64,000 nt of DNA from Microbacterium enclense (GTDB lineage Bacteria; Actinomycetota; Actinomycetes; Actinomycetales; Microbacteriaceae), in assembly GCF_001456955.1 (NCBI RefSeq), contig NZ_KQ758467.1, positions 418,672 to 482,671 of the forward strand. Direction: 5' to 3'. Made by a program: the position numbers and the translations under genes. Of the stretch, positions 9,049 to 17,222 are shown one piece after another. The first letter of the stretch is position 1. Each line of letters begins with the position of its first letter. A model generated the notes under the pieces. The model did not search any database. It was not told the origin of the DNA and saw nothing but the letters and a program-made list of their open reading frames with translations.

Positions 9049-9342
9049 TCACCGGCGACCGCGAGCGTGGCGATGCGCGATCGCCGACATCCACTGCATG
9101 CCCGGACACGGCGGTGCCGCGCGACCGCGCATGCGCTCCCACGCCTCGACGTAGATGCCCTCCAGCAGGGCGTCCGCCTCGGCCGCGACCCCCGTCAGCG
9201 ACAGAAGGACCGCGTACACCCGCGGCGCCGTCGCATCGTAGAACGCGACGAACGCCTCGCAGTCGCCGGTCGCGGCCCGCGCGAGCAGGCCATCGAGATC
9301 CTCCTCGTGCGTCGCTGCGGAAGCGGCGTCGGTCAGGGTCAC
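9049..9342 (-). CDS. sigma-70 region-2-only protein
   Basis: Protein of 97 residues that matches region 2 of ECF/SigK-type sigma factors ('GDCEAFVAFYDATAPRVYAV', then 'EGIYVEAWERM' and 'WMSAIAHRHARGRR'), which binds core polymerase and the -10 element. It stops where the linker to region 4 should begin; normal ECF sigmas have about 170-200 residues. Codon use looks normal and an A/G-rich box precedes the ATG. It may be a truncated relic, cut where the DUF7882-like gene now ends, or a small polymerase-binding protein in its own right. Confidence 0.75.
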   Translation of the reverse strand: MTLTDAASAATHEEDLDGLLARAATGDCEAFVAFYDATAPRVYAVLLSLTGVAAEADALLEGIYVEAWERMRGRAAPPCPGMQWMSAIAHRHARGRR

Positions 9343-9499
9343 GGTGCACCTCCTTCATGGACCGTTCCAGTCAATCGGGCACGGTCGGGGACGGCCCGGG
9401 GTTGCGCAATCGGGACGGGTGCCGTAGCGACCGCCGACGACGGGCGCAGAGCTCGTCAAGCCCGAGGGGCCGGCCGGGTGGTCGCACTACCGTGGCGCC

Positions 9500-9877
9500 A
9501 TGAGATCCTTCGTGCGCTGGTCGCTGGCCGCTGCCATGATGTTCGCCGGCGTCGCCCACCTCACCTTCGCGCGGCGCGATTTCCAGGCGCAGGTGCCCGA
9601 CGCGCTCATCGAGCACGGCCCGCTGGACCGGGATGCCGTGGTGGTGGCATCCGGGGTCGTCGAGGCCGCATTCGGTCTCGCCCTCGTCGCGCTTCCTCGG
9701 GAACGTCGACGCATCGGCGCTGCGCTCGCGGCCTTCTTCATCGCCATCTTCCCCGGCAACATCGACCAGTGGCGAAAGGGCCGGTCGGCTTTCGGACTCG
9801 ACACCGATCAGAAGCGCCTCACCCGCCTGTTCTTCCAGCCGCTGCTGGTCGCTGCGGCGTGGTGGTCGACCCGCTGA
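9500..9877 (+). CDS. DoxX-like membrane protein
   Basis: Membrane protein of 125 residues with about four hydrophobic helices, 'MMFAGVAHL' in the first helix and 'FPGNIDQWRKG' in the loop before the last. Size and pattern fit DoxX-like quinol-associated or general small membrane proteins. It is followed after 6 bases by the RNA-ligase-like gene, so the two probably share a transcript. The specific role is unknown. Confidence 0.8.
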   Translation: MRSFVRWSLAAAMMFAGVAHLTFARRDFQAQVPDALIEHGPLDRDAVVVASGVVEAAFGLALVALPRERRRIGAALAAFFIAIFPGNIDQWRKGRSAFGLDTDQKRLTRLFFQPLLVAAAWWSTR

Positions 9878-9883
9878 TCGCCC

Positions 9884-10426
9884 ATGGCCGACGTCGTCAG
9901 CCTCGAGCTCGTGTTCGACGGCGCGTCCGAGGCGGCGGTGCGCCGCGAGTGGGAGGCACTCGTCGCGGCTGATCTGCCGAGTCAGGCGCGGCACACCGGT
10001 GAGAGCAACCGGCCGCACGTGACCCTGCTCGTGCGGCCGGAACTTCCCCGCGGCGACCTCGGGGCGCTCGCCGCCGACCTGCCGCTCCGTCTCACGCTCG
10101 GGGCGCCGTTGCTCTTCGGCGTCGGGCGATCCCGCGTCATCGCGCGCTCCGTCATTGCGTCGCCCGAGTTGCTGGCGTTCCACACGCGCGTGCACGAGCT
10201 CGCCGGCGCGGGCGATGACGCACCTCACACCCTGCCCGGGGCCTGGACCGCGCACGTCACCCTCGCACGTCGAGTGCCCCTCGACCGGGTGGGGGAAGCG
10301 CTGGGGGTGATCGCCGATGCCGGCGGGAGCGAACTCGCCGTGACCGCGACGGGGGTGCGCCGATGGGATGCCGCGACGCGAACGGTGTCGGACCCGCTTC
10401 GACGTGGGACGCTGGAGGGGTGCTGA
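9884..10426 (+). CDS. 2'-5' RNA ligase-like (2H phosphoesterase) protein
   Basis: Protein of 180 residues with two H-V-T-L motifs, RPHVTLLV near residue 45 and AHVTLA near residue 122. These are the paired histidines of the 2H phosphoesterase fold. Members cleave or form 2',5' or cyclic phosphate bonds in RNA or nucleotides; the true substrate in actinobacteria is mostly unknown. The next gene starts inside its last codons, so translation is probably coupled. Confidence 0.85.
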   Translation: MADVVSLELVFDGASEAAVRREWEALVAADLPSQARHTGESNRPHVTLLVRPELPRGDLGALAADLPLRLTLGAPLLFGVGRSRVIARSVIASPELLAFHTRVHELAGAGDDAPHTLPGAWTAHVTLARRVPLDRVGEALGVIADAGGSELAVTATGVRRWDAATRTVSDPLRRGTLEGC

Positions 10427-10797
10427 CCGACGACGCGCGTTCCTTTCTGAGCGACTACCACCTGGCCACCCTCTCGACCGTGGGCCGCTCCGGCCGGGTG
10501 CACGCCGTGCCCGTCGGGTTCACGTACGAAGACGGCATCGTGCGGGTGATCGGATCGCGCGGCACGCAGAAGTTCGTCAACGCCGCGCGCAACGGGCGCG
10601 CATCGATCTGCTCCGTCGACGGGGGACGGTGGCTCAGCTTCGAGGGCCCTGCACGGGTGACGGACGCCCCGGACGCCGTGGCTCACGCGGTCGAGCTCTA
10701 CGCCGCCCGGTACCGTCAGCCGCGGGTCAATCCCGAACGAGTCGTGCTGGAGATGACCGTGGAACGCGTCCTGGGGTCGGCGTCCTTCCGATCCTGA
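10420..10797 (+). CDS. PPOX-class flavin/F420-dependent oxidoreductase
   Basis: Protein of 125 residues from the GTG at 10420, which overlaps the upstream gene by 7 bases and follows GGAGGGG. The split beta-barrel pattern of pyridoxamine-phosphate-oxidase-like proteins is clear: 'LATLSTVGRSGRVHAVPVGF', then 'RGTQKFVNAARNGRASI' and 'WLSFEGPARV'. The short length and the 'PVGFTYEDGIVRVIGSRGTQK' region resemble the F420-binding subgroup. Since an F420-type luciferase-like enzyme is next door, F420 is the likely cofactor. Confidence 0.85.
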   Translation: MLTDDARSFLSDYHLATLSTVGRSGRVHAVPVGFTYEDGIVRVIGSRGTQKFVNAARNGRASICSVDGGRWLSFEGPARVTDAPDAVAHAVELYAARYRQPRVNPERVVLEMTVERVLGSASFRS

Positions 10798-10862
10798 CCG
10801 ACGCCCCGCAGGGTGAAGGCCGCACGCACGACGTGCAAGATACCCTCACCCCACGGTGTCGT

Positions 10863-11828
10863 TCACAGCGCGCGGAGCTTCTCCAGCAGCGGCTCGGCGA
10901 TCTCGTCGACGAAGCGCTGCTGCTGCTCGTCGCCGACCTGCACGATCGCGATGTCGGTGAAGCCGGCGTCGATGAAGGGGCGCACGCTCTCGGCGAGTTC
11001 GTCGAGGTCGGGACCGCACGCGATCGACTCCGCGACGTCTTCGGGGCGTACGAACTGCGACGCGCCCGCGAAACCAGCCGGAGTCGGCAGGTCGGCGTTG
11101 ACGGCCCAGCCGCCGGCGAACCACCGGAACTGGTCGTGGGCGCGGGCGATCGCGGCATCCTTGTCGGGGTCCCAGCTGATGGGGATCTGCCCGATCTTTC
11201 GCGATTCACCCTCGTGGTGGGCGTCCCAGCCCTGCACGATCCCGGCATCCGGCTCGGTGGTGATGAGGTGGTCGCCGAGCGGGGCGAATCGCTGGATCGA
11301 GTGCTCCCCCGAGACCGCCACCCCGATCGGGACGCCGCCCTCGGGGGCGTCCCACACGCGGGCGGAGTCGACGCGGAAGTACTCGCCGTCATAGGTGACG
11401 AGGTCGCCGGTGTGCAGGGCGCGGATGATCTCGATCGCCTCGACCAGCATGTCCTGCCGGGCGTGCACCGCGGGCCAGCCCTCGCCGACCACGTGCTCGT
11501 TGAGATTCTCGCCCGAGCCGAGACCGAGGGTGAAACGGCCCTCCGACAGCAGCTGCAGGGTCGCCGCCTTCTGCGCGACCACGGCGGGGTGGTATCGCAC
11601 GGTCGGGCAGGTGACGTAGGTCATCAGCTCGACGTTCGACGTGGCGTGCGCCACGGCGCCCAGCACCGTCCACGCATACGGGGCATGGCCCTGGCTCGTC
11701 AGCCACGGCGAGTAGTGATCGCTCGAGACGAGGAAGTCGTAGCCGGCGCGCTCGGCGCCGACGGCGTAGTCGACGAGTGCCCGGGGGCCGCTCTGCTCGG
11801 TCATGAGGGTGTAGCCGAATCGCGTCAT
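10863..11828 (-). CDS. LLM-class F420-dependent oxidoreductase
   Basis: Luciferase-like (TIM barrel) oxidoreductase of 321 residues from the ATG at 11828. Hallmarks are 'FGYTLMTEQ', 'SSDHYSPW', 'VTCPTVRYHPAVVAQKAATL' and 'GRFTLGLGSGENLNEHVVG', which together match the group related to F420-dependent glucose-6-phosphate dehydrogenase. It transfers hydride to or from coenzyme F420; the organic substrate cannot be read from sequence. It is convergent with the PPOX gene. Confidence 0.9.
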   Translation of the reverse strand: MTRFGYTLMTEQSGPRALVDYAVGAERAGYDFLVSSDHYSPWLTSQGHAPYAWTVLGAVAHATSNVELMTYVTCPTVRYHPAVVAQKAATLQLLSEGRFTLGLGSGENLNEHVVGEGWPAVHARQDMLVEAIEIIRALHTGDLVTYDGEYFRVDSARVWDAPEGGVPIGVAVSGEHSIQRFAPLGDHLITTEPDAGIVQGWDAHHEGESRKIGQIPISWDPDKDAAIARAHDQFRWFAGGWAVNADLPTPAGFAGASQFVRPEDVAESIACGPDLDELAESVRPFIDAGFTDIAIVQVGDEQQQRFVDEIAEPLLEKLRAL

Positions 11829-11894
11829 GTCGGCCACGGTAGGGCGCGGCATCCGCCCTCCGACCGGGGTTGCGAACCGGCGCCGGATACGACA

Positions 11895-11922
11895 GCGGCC
11901 CGTGGCTCTCGCCGCGGGCCGC
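11895..11922 (-). terminator. hairpin terminator after TerC gene
   Basis: Arms GCGGCCCGTGGC and GCCGCGGGCCGC with a TCTC loop form a stem of about 12 bp, 12 bases past the TerC stop codon. The T-run is weak, as is common in high-GC actinobacteria. Confidence 0.65.
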
Positions 11923-11934
11923 ACGTGCGGAGGG

Positions 11935-12957
11935 TCAGTCCTCGGGAGCGTGGATGACCTTCTCGCCGTCGAAGGTCTCGCGCTGCTTCGCCTCGCGGTC
12001 GTTGCGGGTCTTGCGCAGACTCAGCCAGGTCGCGATCCCGACCGTGGCGGCGATGAACAGCAGCGAGAACCAGATCGGGATCTCGGGCGCCCACAGCATC
12101 GGCTCGCCGCCGTTGATGAAGGGCAGCTCGTTGACGTGCATGGCGTGCAGCACGAGCTTCACGCCGATGAAGGCGAGGATGACGGCGAGGCCCTGCGCGA
12201 GGTAGACCAGGCGCTCCAGCAGACCGCCGATGAGGAAGTAGAGCTGACGCAGGCCCATCAGTGCGAAGGCGTTCGCGGTGAAGACGATGTACGCCTCCTG
12301 GGTCAGGCCGTAGATGGCGGGGATCGAGTCGACCGCGAAGACCAGGTCGATGAAGCCGATGGCGATGATCACGAGCAGCATCGGGGTGACGAACGTCTTG
12401 CCGTTCTTGCGGACGGTCAGCTTGTCGTCGTTGTACTCCTCGCTCACGGGGAGGATGCGACGGACGAAGCGCATGAACTTGCCGTTGGCGGGGTCGCTCT
12501 CACCGTGCGAGAAGGCCTGCTTGTAGGCCAGGAAGAGCAGCAGGGCGCCGAAGATGTAGAAGATCCACGAGAAGTTCTCGATCAGTGCGGCGCCGACGGC
12601 GATGAACGCACCGCGCATGATGAGCGCGATGACTATGCCGATCATCAGCACCTTCTGCTGGTACTTCTTGGGCACCGCGAACCCGGTCATGATGATCAGG
12701 AACACGAAGAGGTTGTCGATCGACAGCGCCTTCTCGGTCAGGTACCCGGCAAAGTACTCGCCGCCGTAGGTCCAGCCCGAGAACACCCCGACGCCGACGC
12801 CGAACAGCAGCGCCAGGCCGATGTAGAACGCCGACCAGCGGGCGGACTCGCCGACGGTGGGTTCGTGGGGCTTTCGCACGTGGGCGAAGAACTCGAAGAC
12901 GAAGAACGCGATCGTGACCGCGATGGTGATGATCCAGACGAGGGGTGTGACGCCCAA
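11935..12957 (-). CDS. TerC-family integral membrane protein
   Basis: Protein of 340 residues with seven or more membrane helices and the conserved TerC features 'ALSIDNLFVFLIIM' and 'FIDLVFAVDSIPAI', whose acidic residues lie inside helices. Members export metals, notably manganese for exoenzyme metalation, or give tellurite resistance. The open frame runs on upstream for 1.8 kb but only as a shadow of a GH32 gene. The TTG at 12957 is chosen because GGAGG precedes it by 5 bases and it gives the normal family N-terminus (GVTPLVW). A manganese riboswitch-like leader precedes it. Confidence 0.9.
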   Translation of the reverse strand: MGVTPLVWIITIAVTIAFFVFEFFAHVRKPHEPTVGESARWSAFYIGLALLFGVGVGVFSGWTYGGEYFAGYLTEKALSIDNLFVFLIIMTGFAVPKKYQQKVLMIGIVIALIMRGAFIAVGAALIENFSWIFYIFGALLLFLAYKQAFSHGESDPANGKFMRFVRRILPVSEEYNDDKLTVRKNGKTFVTPMLLVIIAIGFIDLVFAVDSIPAIYGLTQEAYIVFTANAFALMGLRQLYFLIGGLLERLVYLAQGLAVILAFIGVKLVLHAMHVNELPFINGGEPMLWAPEIPIWFSLLFIAATVGIATWLSLRKTRNDREAKQRETFDGEKVIHAPED

Positions 12958-12983
12958 GACGGCCTCCAAGGGAAATCGGTGTA

Positions 12984-13094
12984 CAGCAAGACACCAAGGT
13001 CTCCTCCACCCGGCGAGACGGGCCGACGTCCCGGGTTCACGATGGCGTGGACCGTACTGACGAGATCGTCGCGGTGGGAGTACTCCCCTTGCTG
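12984..13094 (-). ncRNA. yybP-ykoY-like manganese riboswitch
   Basis: On the minus strand the leader between a -10-like TAGAAT (13101-13106) and the TerC gene carries the expected landmarks in order. These are AGGGGAGTA near the 5' end, CGTCAGTACGG, CGTCGGCCCG, a CCGGGT/ACCCGG pair, and GGAGACCTT near the 3' end. A perfect 7-bp closing stem, CAGCAAG (13088-13094) with CTTGCTG (12984-12990), brackets the element. This class binds Mn2+ and very often controls TerC/MntP-type genes. With only 26 bases to the TTG, translational control is more likely than termination. Confidence 0.75.
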
Positions 13095-13158
13095 GCCACG
13101 ATTCTACGGGATGCCGTGTGGGGAGCAGGCACTGGACGGTGCTTCTCGGGGTGTGGTA

Positions 13159-13188
13159 GCGGCCGGAGCTCTCCTTCGCCCCGGCCGC
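13159..13188 (-). terminator. hairpin after secreted GH32 gene
   Basis: GCGGCCGG and CCGGCCGC pair around a 14-base loop, 12 bases beyond the GH32 stop codon. It probably ends the long levan-utilisation operon. Confidence 0.55.
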
Positions 13189-13199
13189 CCCTCCTCGCC

Positions 13200-14759
13200 T
13201 TACACCGGCACCCCGAACTCGCGGACCGTGATGCCGGAGAACGTGGCGGGGCCACCGTCGGTGTAGAGAGAGATGCCGGTGTCGCCGTCGAGGAAGTGCA
13301 CCTGCTGCGACAGCACCGTGTGGCCGGCGTTGACGAACACCTCCACGCTCTGACGGTCGACGAAGATCCGCAGGTGCACGCGGCGTGCGGCGGGATCGAT
13401 CGGTGCCGCCGCACGCGTGTACGGCGCGAGCGTGTAACCGCTGCGTTCGGACGGCCCGCGGTCGACGTAGAGGTCGGAGCCGTACGTGCCGATGTTCGTG
13501 TGCCGCGAGCCGTCGGCGGAGCGTCCGACCGAGACGCCGACGTTCGTGGCATCCGTCCACGAGATGTCGAGCTCGAGCTCGTACGCGCGGCCGGTCCACG
13601 GCAGCACCGCGCTTGCGGTCACGGTGCGGTCGGGGAAGGTCACCGTCGACGTCGCCCGACCCGCGAGCGCGGCGATCGGGGCGCTGAGCAGGCTGTACCA
13701 CCCGCCCGCCTGTCGCTCGAGCCGCAGCTCGCGCACGATCGAGTTCTGGCCGTTGTAGCCGTCGGTGACGTCGGTGGGCACGTCGCGGGCGGCGTACTTC
13801 CAGTTGTTCATCCACCCGATCGCGAGGCGCTTCGTCTCGGGCGCCTCGATGCTCGGCCAGGTCACCGCGCCGTACCAGTCCCATCCCCAGTCGAGCCACT
13901 GCGGGGTGAGGTCGTCGGCGACGAAGGTCGTGCCGTTCCACTCGCCCATCCAGTAGGCGTAGGTCATCGGCAGGCCGACCCCGTAGGCATCCATGCTGGC
14001 GCCCAGCACCCAGTGGCGACTGCCGTCGTTCGCCGTCATCTCGAACAGGTCGGGGCATTCGATGCCGCCGAGCTGCGGATCCGGGTAGTCGAAGTTGCTC
14101 TTCCACGTCCACTGCCGCAGGTTCGGCGAGGTGTAGAAGCCGGCGTACCGGGCGCGCCCCAGCGCCATGACCCACTCGCCGCGAGCGGCGTCCCAGTGCA
14201 CCTTCGGGTCGCGGCACCACTCGGCGTTGTCGATCTCGGCGGGGGTCTGCGCGGTGCGTCCGTCGGTGTTGACGAGCACGGGATCGGGCAGCATCGTGAA
14301 GCTGAAGCCGCCGTCGGTCGACCAGTACAGATACTGCTCCTGATACTTCCGGATGCCATCCGTCGGGCGCGTGGCCAGCGCGATGACCGCGCCGGCTCCG
14401 AACCCGGCGGTGTTCTCCGTGTCGACGACCAGGCACCCCGACCACACCGGCACGCCGTTCGTGAGCGGCATCACCGTGCCGTGGTGCGTGAAGCTCACGC
14501 CGTCGGTGGTGGCGTGGTCCCATCCGCCGGGTCCGTTGTTGACGTCGGAGTGCAGGTAGTACAGCTGGTACTGCCCGCCCGAGACGATCGGACGCTGCGG
14601 GTCGCATAGCCACGCGGTCGGCGGCGTCATGTGGAACACCGCGCGTTGCGACGCGGCCTGCGCCCGGGCGGCCGGTGCGACGGGGGAGGCCAGGGCGAGC
14701 CCGAAGGCTCCGATTCCGGCGCCCTGCAGAAGACTGCGACGGGAGATCTCGAACGGCAT
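13200..14759 (-). CDS. Tat-exported GH32, levan fructotransferase-like
   Basis: Protein of 519 residues. A Tat signal peptide (SRRSLLQG, twin arginines at residues 7-8; AQA cleavage site near residue 35) leads to a GH32 five-bladed propeller and a beta-sandwich. Catalytic residues are visible: nucleophile Asp53 in WLCDPQRP, Asp184 in CRDPK and acid/base Glu234 in IECPDLFE. The NDPQRP-type variant, the length and features such as 'YYLHSD.NNGPGGWDH' match, from memory, levan fructotransferases of Arthrobacter-type bacteria that convert levan to difructose anhydride IV. An ordinary exo- or endo-levanase is the alternative. It is the last gene of the levan operon. Confidence 0.85.
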   Translation of the reverse strand: MPFEISRRSLLQGAGIGAFGLALASPVAPAARAQAASQRAVFHMTPPTAWLCDPQRPIVSGGQYQLYYLHSDVNNGPGGWDHATTDGVSFTHHGTVMPLTNGVPVWSGCLVVDTENTAGFGAGAVIALATRPTDGIRKYQEQYLYWSTDGGFSFTMLPDPVLVNTDGRTAQTPAEIDNAEWCRDPKVHWDAARGEWVMALGRARYAGFYTSPNLRQWTWKSNFDYPDPQLGGIECPDLFEMTANDGSRHWVLGASMDAYGVGLPMTYAYWMGEWNGTTFVADDLTPQWLDWGWDWYGAVTWPSIEAPETKRLAIGWMNNWKYAARDVPTDVTDGYNGQNSIVRELRLERQAGGWYSLLSAPIAALAGRATSTVTFPDRTVTASAVLPWTGRAYELELDISWTDATNVGVSVGRSADGSRHTNIGTYGSDLYVDRGPSERSGYTLAPYTRAAAPIDPAARRVHLRIFVDRQSVEVFVNAGHTVLSQQVHFLDGDTGISLYTDGGPATFSGITVREFGVPV

Positions 14760-14838
14760 GATGGTGCTCACTTCCTCGTGATCGGCGGGCGCGACCATGC
14801 ACCCGCCGGGTGGCCGGCGGTTCGGGGGGAGACGTCGG

Positions 14839-16236
14839 TCAGGCGGCCGCCGGAGCCGCGGGACCTTCCTGCGCGGCGGCGGCGGCATCGCTGCCGACCG
14901 TTCCGACGCGCACGGTGGGGGCGACGCCGGTCGTGGCGCTCGCCGAGACGGTGACGGGACCGGCACCGAGGGTCACCAGGTGAGACAGCACGGTGGCCCC
15001 GTCGTCGGCGAAGACCTCCAGCAGCGGACCGTCGAGCACGACGGTCAGTGCGCCCGTGCCCGGTTCCACGAGCGGGGCGAGGCGGATGCCGGCGAAGTCG
15101 GGGTGCACCGCGTCGGCGCCGGCACCCGTCCGGGCGACGCTGAGCGTGCGGGCCGCGGGGTCGTGGACGATCTCGACCGCGGCATCCCCCTCTCCGCCGA
15201 GTCTCAGGCGCATGGCTCCCGTCGCGGCGGGATTCCAGGCCGCCTCGAGCACCGCGTGCGGCTCGACGGGCAGCAGAGCCTCGGCGGGCTCGACGGCCTC
15301 GACGGGCGGCAGGACGGGGCGCTGCACGAGGTGGAGCGCGCCGTCGATGCGGCGCAGGCCCAGCGTGCGCGGCAGCGACATCGCGCCGCGCCAGGGGGAG
15401 GTGGGCACGACGTGCGCGTAGCGCCAGTTGCCCATCCACGCCAGCATCATGGCGGCGCCGCCGGGGGCGCTGTCGAAGGTGACGCCGGCGTAGCAGTCGC
15501 GCCCGTGGTCGAGGGGACGGAGGGTTGCGGCATCCGCGTGGAAGACGCCGTCGACGAGGTCGCCCACGACGTAGTGCATCGCCGAGCCCGCGGGGTCGGG
15601 GTCGTCACCGACCGGGTTGGTGCTGAGAAGCAGCACCCAGACGCGCTCGGTCGTCCCCTCCACGGGCAGACGCACGAGGTCGGGGCATTCCCACACGACG
15701 CCCTCCGGCCCGAGCGGACCGAACGATCCCGTCTCGCGCCAGCTCTCGAGGTCGTCGGACGCATAGAAGACCACACGGCGCTCGACGGCCTCCACCGTGC
15801 ACATGAGCCAGCCGCCGCCGGGCAGGCGCACCACCTTGGGGTCGCGGAAGTCGGCACTGCCGCGGTCGAGCACGGGGTTGTCGGCATCCATCGTCCACGT
15901 CTCGCCCCCGTCGGCGCTCGTCGCGCGCGACTGGGCCTGGATGCCGCGGTCGTACGCGCTCGTGTAGAACGCGGTGAGGGCGCCGTCGGCGCCCGCGACC
16001 ACGGAACCGGAGAAGATCTGCTCGCCGGGGAGGTGATGCAGTGCGACCGGGTGCTCGTCCCAGTGCAGCAGGTCGGGGCTGGAGGCGTGCCCCCAGCTCA
16101 TGTTGCCCCAGTCGTTGCCCTCGGGGTTGTACTGGAAGAATGCGTGCCACCGGTCGCCGGTGTGGACGAGCCCGTTCGGGTCGTTCATCCAGTTGCGCGC
16201 GGGCGCGAGGTGGAAGCGGGGGCGGGGAAGGTTCAT
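14839..16236 (-). CDS. cytoplasmic GH32 fructosidase
   Basis: Protein of 465 residues without signal peptide. It is a classical GH32 enzyme with nucleophile Asp19 in NWMNDPNG, Asp132 in FRDP and acid/base Glu183 in WECPD, followed by the C-terminal beta-sandwich. It likely splits fructosyl bonds of imported sucrose, levan oligosaccharides or fructose dianhydride. Its ATG overlaps the stop codon of the LacI gene (ATGA), so the two are coupled in one operon. Confidence 0.92.
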   Translation of the reverse strand: MNLPRPRFHLAPARNWMNDPNGLVHTGDRWHAFFQYNPEGNDWGNMSWGHASSPDLLHWDEHPVALHHLPGEQIFSGSVVAGADGALTAFYTSAYDRGIQAQSRATSADGGETWTMDADNPVLDRGSADFRDPKVVRLPGGGWLMCTVEAVERRVVFYASDDLESWRETGSFGPLGPEGVVWECPDLVRLPVEGTTERVWVLLLSTNPVGDDPDPAGSAMHYVVGDLVDGVFHADAATLRPLDHGRDCYAGVTFDSAPGGAAMMLAWMGNWRYAHVVPTSPWRGAMSLPRTLGLRRIDGALHLVQRPVLPPVEAVEPAEALLPVEPHAVLEAAWNPAATGAMRLRLGGEGDAAVEIVHDPAARTLSVARTGAGADAVHPDFAGIRLAPLVEPGTGALTVVLDGPLLEVFADDGATVLSHLVTLGAGPVTVSASATTGVAPTVRVGTVGSDAAAAAQEGPAAPAAA

Positions 16237-17222
16237 ACGGACTCTCGCGGAATGGAGGGGCACGCGACGAGCTGCCGCGCACCGGAGGAGGGGGATTCGA
16301 GACCGAGCAGGGTGCGCACCCCGGCGGCGCCCAGCTCGTAGTGGGGAAGGGCGACCGTCGACAGCGGCGGGCGCAGGTGCGCGGCGATGACGTCCTGATT
16401 GTCGAAGCCGATGACGGCGACGTCGCCGGGGATGCGCAGGCCGCGCTCGCGCAGGCCGTCGTACAGGCCCATCGCGACGCGGTCGTTGTGGCAGAAGACG
16501 GCCGTCGCGCCGGAGGAGACGACCGCCTCGGTGACGTTGTAGCCGCCCTCCTGCTCGGGGGCGGCCTCGAAGACCAGGCTGTCGTCGACATCGGCACCCG
16601 CCGCGGTGAGGGCCGCCCGGTACCCGGCCAACCGACCGACGCGCGCCGGCGAGGGCGACGTGGTGTTCACGAACGCGATGCGGCGATGCCCGGCCGCCAG
16701 CAGCTCCTCGGTGGCGGTGCGCCCGCCCTGCTCTTCATCGGGCACCACGGCCGGGAAGGCGCCGTCGCCGGCGAAGCAGTTCACCAGCACCGTCTCGGTG
16801 TGCTGCAGCGGCGGCGGCACCTCGATCTCGCGGTGGTACCAGGTGGAGTACAGGATGCCGCGCACCTGGTGCTCCAGCATCATCGCGATCGCGTCGCTCT
16901 CGGCGGCGGCGTTGCCCTCGGTGTTGGCCACGAGCAGGACGAAGCCGTGACGCCACGCCTCATCCTGGGCGCCGTGGATGATCTGTCCGGCGAAGGGCGT
17001 GGTGGCGATGGCATCCGCCACCAGCCCGATGAAGCGGGAGGTGCCCTCCGACAGCGTCTTCGCCAGCGCGTTCGGGCGGTAGCCGAGCGCGACGATCGCC
17101 TCCTGCACCCGGCGCCGGGCATCGTCGCCGATGCGGGCGCCGGGTTTGTCGTTGACGACGTGCGACACCGTCGCCACCGAGACGCCGGCGGCCTTGGCGA
17201 CGTCGCGCATTGTTGTGGTCAT
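16233..17222 (-). CDS. LacI-family repressor of the levan ABC operon
   Basis: Regulator of 329 residues. The N-terminal HTH (TTTMRDVAKAAGVSVATVSHVVN) is joined through the LacI hinge (LGYRPNALAKTLS) to a periplasmic-binding-like sensor domain. It lies inside the operon between transporter and hydrolase genes, overlapping both neighbours by 4 bases, so it is made with the genes it probably controls. Candidate operators lie at 21972-22028 before the first gene of the run. Its inducer is probably a fructose-containing sugar. Confidence 0.93.
   Translation of the reverse strand: MTTTMRDVAKAAGVSVATVSHVVNDKPGARIGDDARRRVQEAIVALGYRPNALAKTLSEGTSRFIGLVADAIATTPFAGQIIHGAQDEAWRHGFVLLVANTEGNAAAESDAIAMMLEHQVRGILYSTWYHREIEVPPPLQHTETVLVNCFAGDGAFPAVVPDEEQGGRTATEELLAAGHRRIAFVNTTSPSPARVGRLAGYRAALTAAGADVDDSLVFEAAPEQEGGYNVTEAVVSSGATAVFCHNDRVAMGLYDGLRERGLRIPGDVAVIGFDNQDVIAAHLRPPLSTVALPHYELGAAGVRTLLGLESPSSGARQLVACPSIPRESV

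Noticed and set aside
11935..14802. A 955-codon minus-strand open frame
   Set aside because: Only its last 340 codons (TerC) are coding; the rest is an out-of-frame, Arg/Pro-rich shadow of the GH32 gene. The riboswitch leader also lies inside it.
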